A DNA stretch of 64,000 bases from Malus domestica (taxonomy: Eukaryota; Streptophyta; Magnoliopsida; Rosales; Rosaceae): the NCBI RefSeq assembly GCF_042453785.1, contig NC_091670.1, positions 38,141,501 to 38,205,500 on the forward strand. The letters run 5' to 3'. The notes beneath the pieces were generated by a model, which made no database searches, was not told the origin of the DNA, and saw only the letters and a program-made list of their open reading frames with translations. Positions 34,100 through 45,600 of the stretch are shown piece after piece. How positions within the stretch are numbered: the stretch's first letter is position 1; each line of letters opens with the position of its first letter. A program made the position numbers and the translations under genes.

Positions 34100-35362
34100 G
34101 TTAAAACAGACATCTGACAGATAGAACAAACATATCTCAATGGTTCACGTATTATAATAAAAGAGTAGACGTTAAACACTGTTTAATACTTTGATTAACG
34201 TATGATGGTGAGGATGATTAAGTCATATGTGGGGCTGCATAATCTCATATAATCTCACGCATAGCAACTTTGCGTGCTCGTCTCCCCAGAGCTAGAATAT
34301 TTAATGGCTCTGCTCCATTGATTCCTGTGGCGTAGGTCATATGTCAATTTACGTACGTTGTATGAAAAAAACTCTCGATAACATCGCCTGCGGTTAAACC
34401 CGCTATCAATTTCGACCACCGCGGTTAAACCAGTTTCATGTCCTAAAAGGACCCTTTCACCCATGCATATGACATACATGGAAAAAAACCTGGACATATT
34501 TTAGACGGAAAGATCTATTTGGACTGAGATGAGATTAATAACTCGTTTAATCACGAAGACATTATAAAGTAGTTTTTTCGCCACTGGAGTAACATTGAGG
34601 CTTGGTCCACACCACACCAGATAATTTCTGCAATTTCGTTCATTTGGTAAGAAATTTCTGATGCAATTTCTCATACAACTGTTAGATTCATGTCAAAGTC
34701 ATATGTTGGAGCAGACAATAATTTTCCCATACGGCATAAAAACTGTTATTGAGATTACAAACTAACATCCAATTGTGTTAATAAAATTGTGTTGAAGGAC
34801 TACTGTTAAGTACAGGTTAGTATAAGTGACTGATTTATTTCTTTTCTCTTTAAGGTGGATTAATTCTGGTTTAGCATCTTTGATGCTTGTACGGTACTGT
34901 AAAAGCAGACAAATTTAAAAGTGAAATAAGTAAATGCATGACAGTTTTGTTCACTAAGGCTGAGTCAACTATTGTCTCATGAAGTGCAACAACTTGCATA
35001 TTTCACAAGTAAAGAAGTTTTCTTAAGTACATAGTTTCAATCACTAGGCTGTGGTTAATGGTTACTATATATTGTCCCATTGCACACAAGCAATCAAAGA
35101 ACTTCCCTTTCAAGTTTTCTAAAGAGTTATATGAATAGTATTTTTCCAACATGACGGTCACACTACAATATTATACCTTCAATTCATGAAATATAAACTT
35201 TCTCGTCCGACGATATCACAGTAATTGAATTAGTAACACCTGTTAGACTAAAAAAATATTTCCGAGTGGAGATGCTTTATACTAAGAAAGTCAAATGTGT
35301 AATATGTATGATAGTGAAACTGTTCATGATGGGATTGAAAAACATATAAATACATGCATGCA
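34100..35362. other. Intergenic, no supported gene
   Basis: AT-rich spacer. A short GC-richer minus-strand frame near 34255-34497 has no recognised motif and is probably spurious. Confidence 0.5.
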
Positions 35363-35371
35363 AACTTTATA

Positions 35372-35816
35372 GGCCAAATTGGATTATTCATCCCTGTGGT
35401 CATAGGAAACTTGCATGATGACCCCCGTTGTGAAAAAACTAGGAATTAAACCTCTGTGATCAAGAATGTTAGCAAATTTAGTCCAAAAGTATGATTTTTG
35501 TTAAATGACTGTTAAAAGTATAGGTAAAACTATATTTTCAGTTCCAATTGACATTTAAAATAAATATTTTTTTTATAACAATTAACAAAAAAAATAATGC
35601 TTAATTTTTTAAATAAAAAAAAAGCGCCAATTCAATGTCAATTGGAATTGAAAATACAATTTTACCCCAACTTTTAACAGTCATTTAACAGAAATCTTAC
35701 TTTTGGACTAAATTTGCTAACATTCTAGACCACGTAGGTTTAATTCCTAGTTTTTCACCACAGGGGTCATCATGCAAGTGTCCTATGACCACAGGGATGA
35801 ACAATCCAATTTAGCC
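35372..35816. mobile_element. Mutator-type long-TIR MITE, 445 bp
   Basis: Inverted arms of about 200 bp start GGCCAAATTGGATTATTCAT (left) and, from the right backwards, GGCTAAATTGGATTGTTCAT. Target duplication AACTTTATA at 35363-35371 and 35817-35825 (9 bp). There is no coding capacity. Confidence 0.92.
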
Positions 35817-35825
35817 AACTTTATA

Positions 35826-36229
35826 AGCAATCAAAGAACTTAAGTTTTCTAAAGAGATACGAATATTAATTTCGCTATGACGGTTACAATGCAATATTAT
35901 ACTCTCAATTTCTAAAATATTAACTCTCTCGTCCAACGATACATACATGCAAGCTCTCTAGTCAACAATCATATGCAAGGGTTGATGTCACTGAAAATAG
36001 TACTTCATATATTACGTAAAAATAGTATATAATTATTCAGAAACATACGTTGTCTTCTCAACCGATTCTAGAAGAAAACCCCCTCAGACAAATAAGGATG
36101 TCACTAGAAGATAGCTAAGAAACAAAAAGAAGAAAATGTACAGAACAGGGGTTGCCTGTGCAAAGAATGCTGGACTATCATATTTTAGTGGAAAAGCCTA
36201 CAATTACTGGGGGGGGGAAGGGCCGAAGA
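35826..36229. other. 3' flank of the MACPF gene
   Basis: AT-rich spacer ending in a G homopolymer near 36209-36217. It probably includes the 3' UTR of the minus-strand MACPF gene. Nothing else was recognised. Confidence 0.45.
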
Positions 36230-39200
36230 TCAGTAGTTCAGCAAGGAATATTTTACGCGCAATACAATCTTTCCCTTGTCGACTCCAAGCTTAGCCCCAG
36301 TGACTAACCAATGACCTGGTATATCTTGCGGTCCCTTTGACATTTCCGTCAAGTCCACTAGTTTTGCTAGTTTTTCCTTTTTATCGTCAGAGCTTCTGTT
36401 GTTCAAATGCGATGAAGAAGAACCATCCGTCCTCTGTGCAGAAGACGGGGTGGCTGGGCTGTGATCCCAAACAGACCGCCTGATAGTGCAGCCTGGTACT
36501 TTGGAGAAGAGAAGTTTGAGGTGCAATACATTTTTGGCACCAAAATCCCAAACACCAAGCTGAGCCCCTGTGACAATGTGAACACCGGAGAGGTCACCAA
36601 TAGAAGCCTCCACGTGCTCTATCGGTGCGGTGCTTACATGGGAGAAGTTTTTCCACTTGATTGGCTCAAACCAACGGCTGTCTTGCTCCTCCGGACCTTG
36701 CCACTTGGGTGCACCTATTGCCATGTGCGCATCCCAATGGGGTTGAAGAATTTTTGGAAGGGACACTAGATGTTGCAAATGTATAGCCAGTCGGTTCTGT
36801 TTGATGCCTTCTAGATTTAGTCTAAGCCCTGTGACAGGCTTACGGCCTACTGTTACCTGCAGTGTCAAGAAACTTTTAAGTTAAGGTGAGGTGGAAGTGG
36901 AAAACTACGAATACAAGGAAATGAAAGCATCATTTTTTTCCCACACAATAATTTAATAATAATAGTCATCAAAGAACTAATGAGAACCAACAAAAGTACC
37001 TGATCCGGACTGATGTAAAGCTTCGGTCCCATCAAGCTGAACTGAAGCGATGAACACACAGGTTCTTTTCTTTGAAGATTATTATGCTCCGGGGCCCAAA
37101 CTTGAGCAATTTGAAAATCCAAGAAATACTGCAGATCTTCAATTGGTGGCTTGTCTGGTATAAACAATGACAAACATATAATAAATGTTAAAAACACCTC
37201 CGAGACCTGAATAGATAGAGAAGCATGCTTCTAACTATATAACAAAGTTTCGGGTTCTAGACACACAATTCAAACCAACCATAATTGCAATGATTTATCT
37301 GTCATCAGATTGAAATAAAAGTCACATTTTTAACGAAATGCTTTTTGTATTAGTTCTTACACTCTAAATATAACTCAATCGCGCGACTCAAGTGCTTTAT
37401 TCCAGGCACTCCTTCAAGCAAAGAGACAATGGGTGTAAATGTCATGTTAATCACATCTGGTGCTAGTTGTACAGTTTCGGCCCACTTGGGATGACTCTGC
37501 TCAAGATCATCACCCCCTCTTCTCCTGAATATGACTGTAACATCCTGAAGGAGGACACAAAATTAAGAATATTCACACACAAATCCATTTCCTCAAGAAT
37601 TATTTCAAGAATGAGCGAAAAGTTTCGTGAGACTTTTAGATGAAACAGTGATAGCCAGATTGAATTCCTTGGCAAAACCACATGCAACAAAAAAGAAAAA
37701 ATATGCCTATGACACAAACCTTATCCTTGTATTTTAATGGGCCTGGATTTGACTGGCTTTTTGAGTCCACAAACCTATGATCACCAATGTCTTTCACATA
37801 ATCCTCAATGTCCCCTGCTGACAAAGGAGATGACTGGTGCTGCCTGATATAAACTACATCTCTTCCGCCAATAGTTGCAGATGTGACGATATGGGTACCA
37901 TAACTCTCAATAAAACTAAAAAATGAACAAGAGGAGAAAGAAGAAGAAGAAAATTCTGTATAAAAAATTCTGGTGTTTTACAGACCAACAGATCTAGTAA
38001 CCTTAACAAAGAAACACAATGCGGTATGCATCATCAAACAATGCAGTTTGGAGCATTTTGAATTTAAATTTCGATATGAATTGATGGGGTGCCATGTAAC
38101 TATAAGCACTGCCCAACTTAAGGAAATTTGATTGATTATCCTTCTTGTTAGTGCATATCAAGTTTAGTTTCAATAACAGTTACTAGCATCTTTAAGTACA
38201 TATCTAGACCATTTTGAATCAAGTATCTCGCCATTAGTTTGTCTTTGAGCATACAAAGGTCTAATAGTTAATCATTCAATTTTTCACCGAGCTCTTTAGT
38301 TGTATTTTATAACCCACTGATCAAAGTAGGAAACAGAATATGACAGAAAGTAGCATTAGACTGAGTAATCAGGTACTGCCAAGTTGCCTCCAGAAGATCT
38401 ATTAGTTTAAGGTATAGACAGGAAATGAGTTGTAGGTATTAGCCTATCAACTTTGTTGATAATTGATTTTTTACTGAGAGGATTATAACTGAAAAACACA
38501 AAGATTCATGTTTATAGTATCATATTTAGTTGCTTACCTTGCTAAGGCTGCAGGATCCCATGAGTACGGAACAGCACGCTTAATTTCCTCATGCAAAACT
38601 AAATTATCCTTTTCTAGTTTAACTTTGTATAGGGGAATGAAGTATCCAATCATGGCAAGGGATTTGGTTGCTGCTGCATCAACTTGCCAAGAACCAGTGA
38701 AATTGAACATGGCATTGAAGCTTCCAAGGGGAACACGCCCTGAAATACCCGATTTCTTGTTGAAGTATTCTGCCATCTGAAATTTCAAGCATCAAAGCCA
38801 TAGGGTCACAAAAGATGTCGTATAACAACAAGCTAAAATGTTTTTCTGTAATTAGGTGAAGAAAGTGGAAATCCAAATGCTTGCACCAAATCCTGACCAA
38901 GTAGCAGGAGATTCCATAACTGGGACGATATATTCCAAGGAGAAAATGTAATTTAAGAAACTGTGGATCTAAAGTTAGCTAGTGTTAGAATATATATTAA
39001 CAGCTTGCTCACATCCTAACTGCTCAAGCTTTTTGGGGATTATAGTAATCAAATAAACTTTATGTGTAAGCATGTTCTCAGTAAAATTTTATTCTCTAAT
39101 GCACCGAATAGTTTAGCAAACTCTGCGAACAGTTGAACTCAAACAATTACCTAATGCCAGATTTCTTTATTTAGCCATCTATCTGTTGTCTGATATGCTA

Positions 39201-40229
39201 TATTTTCCCAGTTTTCTTCATGTTTTGCGTGGTAAATTGACTAATTACACTGGCTAGTAACCCACTGTACAATCCAGAACCAAAATATAAAACCAACACT
39301 GAAATATCCCATACGATTAATTTGCTGCTTGTGAAGGAAAATAAACATTCACTAGAACGTTAGCGTAACGAGCTCATAGTGCATTGTTCCGTAAGAGATG
39401 AGTAATCTATTCTCTGCATATCACAAAACAATTCAAGACAACCTAACCTATAATGCTTACAGAAAATAAGGGTTTATCTTACCTACGAGAATATATCATA
39501 TATGGAGAAAAACAACTCAAAAGCCCGGAAGAAGAGAAAGACATTATCATTTCGAACTTTCAAACCACGCAACACAAGAGCAATTGAATGACAAACAAAA
39601 TTGAATAACTTTAAGCAACCAATGTACGGTCATGCAATTTAACCAACTCCCAGAAATCCAACAGAGCACAAAAACATGAATTACGATATCGGAACCAACG
39701 ATTTCGCAAACAAATCAATCCCAGAACCATAAAAAACCCAGCAAAGCAACATTATCCAACTTAAAATAAACCAAGATTATAACTTTCTGTACTCAGCCAA
39801 AACAAACCAAGAAAATTCAAACCCAGCAGGTCCAATACTGAACTGAAGCTTCTGAAAACATTAATACAACAAAATAATCACAGAATCCAAATCCAAACTC
39901 ACAAAATACAAAAACCCATCAACCAAAATTGGATGAAAAATCACCTCATGGAAGCTGCAGACATGAATTTTGTCAATGGTCCTCTTCCCCGGCGCGAACT
40001 CGACGTCGACAGGCACATTTGGCACAACAACCCCATCAGAAAAAACAAGATCTTTCCCCTGATCCTCCTCCAGAATCACGAGCCTCGATCCGGGTGCCCC
40101 TTTGCAGTAGAGAAGCCTGATATCGGAAGTGACGTCAAAGCCGCGACCCAAAGCTTGGATTGAGTTGGAGAGAGTGGTGGTCAGAGCGGTGGAGCTGGAG
40201 ATTCTTTCCTCCGCCGCAGAGGATTCCAT
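36230..40229 (-). CDS. MACPF-domain protein (NSL1/CAD1 family, At4g24290-like)
   Basis: Six exons (40229-39945, 38776-38538, 37915-37720, 37544-37361, 37154-37000, 36856-36230) give 561 residues, in the family's usual range of about 560-610. The MACPF signature YGTHIV followed by six residues and GG is at residues of about 178-190. Other family blocks are HEMAEYFNKKSGISG, FNAMFNFTGSWQVDAAATKS, FRRRGGDDLEQSHPKW, KPPIEDLQYFLDFQIA and the ending GKIVLRVKYSLLNY. The lineup fits the At4g24290 branch of the four-member plant family; relatives NSL1 and CAD1 restrain salicylate-dependent cell death. There is no signal peptide. Intron 1 is unusually long (about 1.17 kb). Confidence 0.94.
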
Positions 40230-40399
40230 AGAGAGAGAAGCGGCTTTGTCCTTCAGTGGCGATGAGAAAGAAGAGAAGAAGAAATCGATGGCGTTGTTGG
40301 TGTTTTCTAGCTTGTTGGGGGAATCATTTGCAATACAAAAGTGCTTTTTGTTTTGGGGTTTTTCTCTGGCTGGCTGGCCGGCTAGCTTTTTAGGCTAAA

Positions 40400-41905
40400 G
40401 AGTTGGTGGGGATTGGCCTTCTTCTTCTTCCTCTTTGTACCAAAGAGCCGAAGGAAGGAGGGCAGCTCTTGCTGTTGACTGTAATAATGGGCTCAAAACG
40501 CGTATGATGTGGTTAAGTACAAAAACAAATTGGTATATCGTATGGAACTGGACAAACTAAAGAGGATTCTCAGTTGACTGGTCCTCCTTGCAAAAGGATT
40601 TTAAGTCAAACCTCCACCCAAATGCCAGATCAAACTAAGGACTGGTTTGGTATTACTCTGCTATGAGATTAAGCTTATTTTTGTTGCTTAACGTTTTCAG
40701 TTTTTTTTCATCTAAAACTGTAAAAATAAGCTGTTTTAAGTGTTTAACTTGTAAATCTTTAAGATTTAATGGTGCGATAAGTAAACTTTGGGTCAGTACA
40801 CTCTAATGTTTTTCGAGATGAAAGTTTTCTTTACCCTTAAAATTGTAACTTTGAATTCCCTCAAAAAGAAAAATTGTAACTTTGAACAAATGTTAGTTTA
40901 TAAGTCATACTTGGGTACTTATGTAGTTATATCATTGACAAAAAAAATTTACCGATCTCACATTTCGCAACTATTAAAAATGCTTTAAGATAATCATAAG
41001 CATTTTGCAACTATTAAAAATGCTTCAAATAATCATAAGCATTTCAGTGTGTAAAAAATTAGAAACAAAATAAAAGGATACATCTTCCAAATGAATTTAG
41101 GAATACAACTATTTAACCATACCAAAAGGTATTTAAAACAAACAAAGAGTTGTCTCCTTTATTTTTCCTTTATTTGGTGGATTGAGCATAGAATTTGAAA
41201 CAGAGAATTTAGGGAAGGGCCATCAAGTTGGACCTAAGTATTATTGTGTTCATTTTTAGAGTTGTTGGGTGGCCGGCCCTCGAGCCATGTGGTCGAAAGT
41301 ACTGATCTTTGGCTAAACTCTAGCAGTAGACTCGGATCACAGCCATATTAGCTCAAGATTTGAGTCAGCGTAAAAGTTTTGAAGTCGTTTTTGAGAAGAG
41401 ATTTTTACAATATCTGAGTCATATCTTATCTTTCTATCTCATGAATAATATGTTTGACAAAAAATTGTTCGGTATTATATCTTATCTCTTATCTCACTCT
41501 CATTGTATAACTGTTACATTAATAAAATTATATTTTTTATCTCTCATTCTCATCCATCACATTACCTATATGACCGAAATTTCTTATTACTCTATCTTAT
41601 TCTTTACGTGACTCATATGATGTACAGTAATTAAAAAAAAACGTAAATGTAATTTTTTACCCAACCAAAAAAAAAAAAAAAAGAACGAATGAAAGATGAG
41701 ACCTAGTCATTGTCTGTCAATCATTTAGCCATCAGATGCAATTTAGGTAAAAGTTTCTAACAACTCATCATGTCCATTACCAAACAGAAACCCTAATTTT
41801 AGACATCATTCCAAAAAGCATCAGCAAATTGCTGGAACAAACCAAACATGCAGAGAAATTTTTGCACATCCTCTCATAGAAACCTAACCAAAGTGGCCTC
41901 CATCT
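40400..41905. other. Intergenic, no supported gene
   Basis: Spacer between divergent genes (MACPF minus, LRX plus). A CTGGTTTGGTATTACT edge near 40643 resembles a MITE half, but no mate was found. Short AT-rich frames near 40788 and 41360 are unsupported. Confidence 0.5.
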
Positions 41906-41907
41906 CA

Positions 41908-41915
41908 ATATAACA
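41908..41915 (+). promoter_or_regulatory. TATA-like element shared by the LRX pair
   Basis: CTCAATATAA before LRX copy 1 is repeated before copy 2 (about 50692-50701), in otherwise diverged pyrimidine-rich leaders. Conservation between paralogues suggests function. The spacing to the ATG differs (about 75 and 43 bp). Confidence 0.35.
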
Positions 41916-41989
41916 CTGCCTCCTCCCACTCTCTCCCCCATCTCCTAATAAGCAGCCTTGGGCAAAACCAAGGAGGCAGTGGAAAAATC

Positions 41990-44817
41990 ATGCAGGCCTA
42001 TGGCTGCTTTCTAGTTAGCTTTTTCCTTTTCTCTTATTTGTCCTCTTTTCCCTCCGCCCTAACCGATGCCAAAGTGTCCTTTATTGCACATCGCCAACTC
42101 GTCAGTCTCCTAGAGGGGGGGGTGACATTCTTGACAACTATGAATTTGAGGTTGAGCTTGATTTGAAGTTTCCAAACACCAGGCTTCGACGCGCATACAT
42201 TGGGCTTCAGGCTTTGAAAAAGGCCGTGTACTCGGACCCTCTGAAAACAACCCAAAACTGGGTTGGCGAGAATGTATGTGCTTACACTGGAGTTTTCTGC
42301 GCCCAGGCTCTTGATGATCCGGAAATTGAGGTTGTGGCAGGCATTGATCTCAACCACGCAGACATCGCTGGACACCTTCCTGCGGAATTAGGATTGTTGA
42401 TGGACATGGCTTTGTTCCACATCAACTCCAACAGGTTTTGTGGAATCATCCCTAAGAGCTTTAGAAGGCTAACTTTTCTCCACGAGTTTGATGTTAGCAA
42501 CAACCGCTTCGTGGGATCATTCCCCGACGTTGTCTTGGAAATTCCCAACCTCAAGTACCTCGACCTTAGGTTCAATGATTTCGAGGGGAAGTTGCCTCCT
42601 GAGCTTTTCAACAAGGAACTTGACGCTTTGTTCTTGAATGACAACAGGTTCACATCCACCCTTCCTGAAAATCTCGGCAACTCCCCCATCTCGATTTTTG
42701 TCATTGCTAACAACCATCTTGAAGGCTGCATCCCCAATAACATTGGAAAAATGGTGAACACTTTAAATGAGGTAGTATTATCCAACAACAAGTTTACCGG
42801 ATGTCTGCCTCCTGAAATCGGACAACTTGCAAACATGACGGTTTTCGATATTAGTTCAAACACATTCAGTGGGATTATGTTGAAAACTTTCATGGGCTTG
42901 GAAAAAGTGGAGGAGTTGGATATCTCACACAACATGCTAACTGGGTTTGTTCCTGAGAGTATATGTATGTTGCCAAACTTAGGGAACTTCACGTTCTCGT
43001 AGAACTACTTCAATGGAAATACCCAAAAATGCGTGCCAGGTTCTTTGAAAGATGTTGTGATTAGTGACGCGAGCAATTGTTTACTGGACAGGCCAAAACA
43101 AAAGTCAGCTAAAGAATGTTATGCGGTGGTGAGCAAGCCAATGGATTGCAATAAGGCAAAGTGTGGCGGTGGACATGGGCCTTCGAAACCTTCTCAGCCT
43201 CTGATTGAGAAGCCAAAGACACCAAAGCCTGAACAACCTAAACAAAAACCACCAAAGCCTTCACCTGAACTAGTTCCAACAACTCCTATACCAAATCCGC
43301 AACCACCCAAAGAAGAGACCCCCAAGGAACAACCTTCAAAAGAGGAGCCACCAAAGGTGCAAGAGCCCAAAGATGAGCCATTGAAAGTGAAACCTCCTAA
43401 AGAGGAGCCACCAAAGGTGCAACCTCCCAAAGAGGAGTTACCAAAGGAGCAACCTTCAAAAGATGAACCACCCAAAGAACAACCTTCAAAGGATGAGCCA
43501 TCAAAGGTGCAAGAGCCCAAAGAGGAGCCACCGAAAGTGAAACCTCCCAAAAAGGAGCCACCAAAGGTGCAACCTCCCAAAGAGGAGTTACCAAAGGAGC
43601 AACCTTCAAAAGATGAGCCACCCAAAGAACAACCTTCAAAGGAGGAACCACCCAAGGCACAACCGCCTAAAGAAGAAGCACCGGCTCCAAAGTCGGAGGT
43701 TCCAATTTTTCCTTCACCAATTGTTGAAGCCCCTCCACCAGAACCCTTTGGGCAAAGTCCTGTCGTTCAAATCCACCCTCAACCACCACTAGTTCATTCC
43801 CCTCTACCAGTTGTAGTCTCGCCACCACCTATAGTTCACTCTCCTCCACCACCACCACCACCAATCCATTCACCCCCACCACCAGTTCATTCTCCTCCAC
43901 CACCACCAGTGCACTCACCTCCACCGCCAGTGCACTCACCTCTACCATCAGTTCACTCATCCCCACCACCGATCCATTCACCACCACCACCAGTCCACTC
44001 ACTCCCACCATCACTAGTCCACTCACATTCACCGCCAGTGCACTTGCCTCCACCACCAATTCACTCACCCCCACCACCAGTTCATTCACCTCCACCACCA
44101 GTGCACTCACCTCCACCACCAGCGCACTCGCCTCCACCACCAGTTCATTCCCCTCCACCACTAGTGCACTCACCCCCACCACCAGTCCATTCTCCTCCAC
44201 CACCGCCAGTGCACTCACCTCCACCACCAGTTCACTCACCCTCACCACCGGTCCATTCACCTCCACCACCGGTGCACTCGCCTCCACTACCAGTCCATTC
44301 TCTTCCACCGCCAGCGCACTCACCTCCACCACCCGTTCACTCCCCTTCACCACCAGTGCACTCCCCTCCACCACCAGTGCACTCACCGCAACCACCAGTT
44401 CATTCTCCTCCACCACCTGTCCATTCTCCTCCACCACCAATGCATTCACCCTCACCACCCGTCCACTTCCCCCCACCACCAGTGCACTCACCTCCACCAC
44501 CAGTGCACTTACCCCCACCACCAGTCCATTTTCCTCCACCACCAGTGCACTTACCCCCACCACCAATCTACTCACCTCCACCACCGGTCCACTCACCTCC
44601 ACCACCTGTCCATTCTCCTCCGCCACCAGTGCACTCACCTCCACCACCAGCACCAGTTCACTCACCGCCACCTCTAGTCCAATCACCACCACCAGCTTCT
44701 CCATCTTTATCACCTCCTGTTCCCATTTTCTCACCACCCCCTCCAGACTTCGTCTTGCCACCGACCTTCGGGTTCCAATACTCATCTCCACCTCCGCCAA
44801 TGTTCCCAGGCTACTAA
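41990..44817 (+). pseudogene. Leucine-rich-repeat extensin (LRX), copy 1, with two disruptions
   Basis: Single-exon LRX-type gene whose frame breaks twice relative to copy 2. The ATG at 41990 opens a signal peptide (MQAYGCFLVSFFLFSYLSS). A run of eight G (42115-42122) shifts the frame, which ends at TGA 42164-42166; the homologous frame continues from about 42124. The LRR region is then open until TAG at 43000-43002, where copy 2 has a tyrosine codon in FSYNYFNG. The same frame is open again to TAA at 44815-44817: Cys-rich hinge, a Lys/Glu/Pro repeat block (43240-43690, absent from copy 2), then VHSPPPP extensin repeats and the conserved FQYSSPPPPMFPGY ending. It is a pseudogene, or an intact gene with sequence errors. 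Confidence 0.85.
43331..43630 (+). repeat. 150-bp (50-codon) tandem duplication in LRX copy 1
   Basis: Two units, 43331-43480 and 43481-43630, encode closely similar Pro/Lys/Glu peptides, each running from PSK.EP through VQEPK, VKPPK and VQPPKEELPKEQPSKDEPP. The period is read from the recurring word CAAGAGCCCAAAGA (43360 and 43510). This block has no counterpart in copy 2. Confidence 0.85.
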
Positions 44818-44821
44818 GCGC

Positions 44822-45323
44822 CACTGTTCTAAAAATCCCCGCCTAGCGCCGCCTAGGCCCCGCCTAGCGCCGCCTAGGCCCCGCCTAGCGCCGCCTAGGC
44901 TCCGCCTAGCGCCGCCTAGGCCCCGCCTAGGCGCTAGGCCCCAGCCCACCGCCCCGATTAATGCCTAGGCCCCAGCCCACCGTCTAGACCGCCTAAGCAC
45001 CCGCCTAGCCCGCCTAGGCACCCGCCTAGCCCGCCTAGGCACCCGCCTAGGTTGCAACTCACTTAGATAGAAAATACATAACTTTCATTTTGCATTTTGT
45101 TTTTTTTCCAATAAATTGTAAGAGACTTGTTGCATACTTGAATGAACAAACATTATATCCTTATTTCACATGTTTTCATTATGTTCCAATACTTCATGAT
45201 ATATATGCATTCTATTTTGTAGTTTATGACGAAATTATATATATTTCAAGTAGAAGTAGACACTTATTTACCTGAAATATGATAGATTTACTTAAATCCG
45301 CCTAATCCGCCTAGGCTCCCGCC

Positions 45324-45355
<32 letters not shown>

Positions 45356-45399
45356 CCAGCCCGCCGCCCGACTAGCGCCTAGCAACTTTTAGAACCTTG
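44822..45399. mobile_element. hAT-type MITE inserted at the LRX copy 1 stop codon
   Basis: The ends CACTGTTCTAAAA and TTTTAGAACCTTG are inverted, flanked by the 8-bp duplication CTAAGCGC (44814-44821, 45400-45407). The left duplication contains the TAA stop, so the coding end is unchanged. The arms are GC-rich tandem repeats (CGCCTAGGCCC, GCCTAGCG) and the core is AT-rich. Same family as 21360 and 1941. Confidence 0.92.
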
Positions 45400-45407
45400 C
45401 TAAGCGC

Positions 45408-45600
45408 ACTACGATATCAAACTCATTGCTCGCCCCTGCATGAAACTTTGTTTATAAATATTTACAATCTCACAAAAATACACCCACTTTTGTTTGTTGA
45501 CCATAGCTTTTAATTCATGACATCAAAGTGTAAATCTTTTCATATGCTATTCAATGCAATAAAAGGACGTTATCGGCAAATTGCATATCCATTTTTTTTT
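45408..45600 (+). other. Displaced 3' UTR of LRX copy 1
   Basis: CATGACATCAAAGTGTAAATCTT and the nearby AATAAAA with TATCGGCAAA match the sequence following the stop of copy 2 (53245-53330). The original 3' UTR therefore now lies beyond the 578-bp MITE. The candidate poly(A) signal is AATAAAA near 45557. Confidence 0.7.

Noticed and set aside
43194-43655. Long minus-strand open frames opposite the LRX repeats (also 43829-44824 and 52209-52622), Gly/Ser- or Val/Glu-rich
   Set aside because: They are shadows of the Pro-rich repeat codons on the other strand; no independent start context or family similarity.
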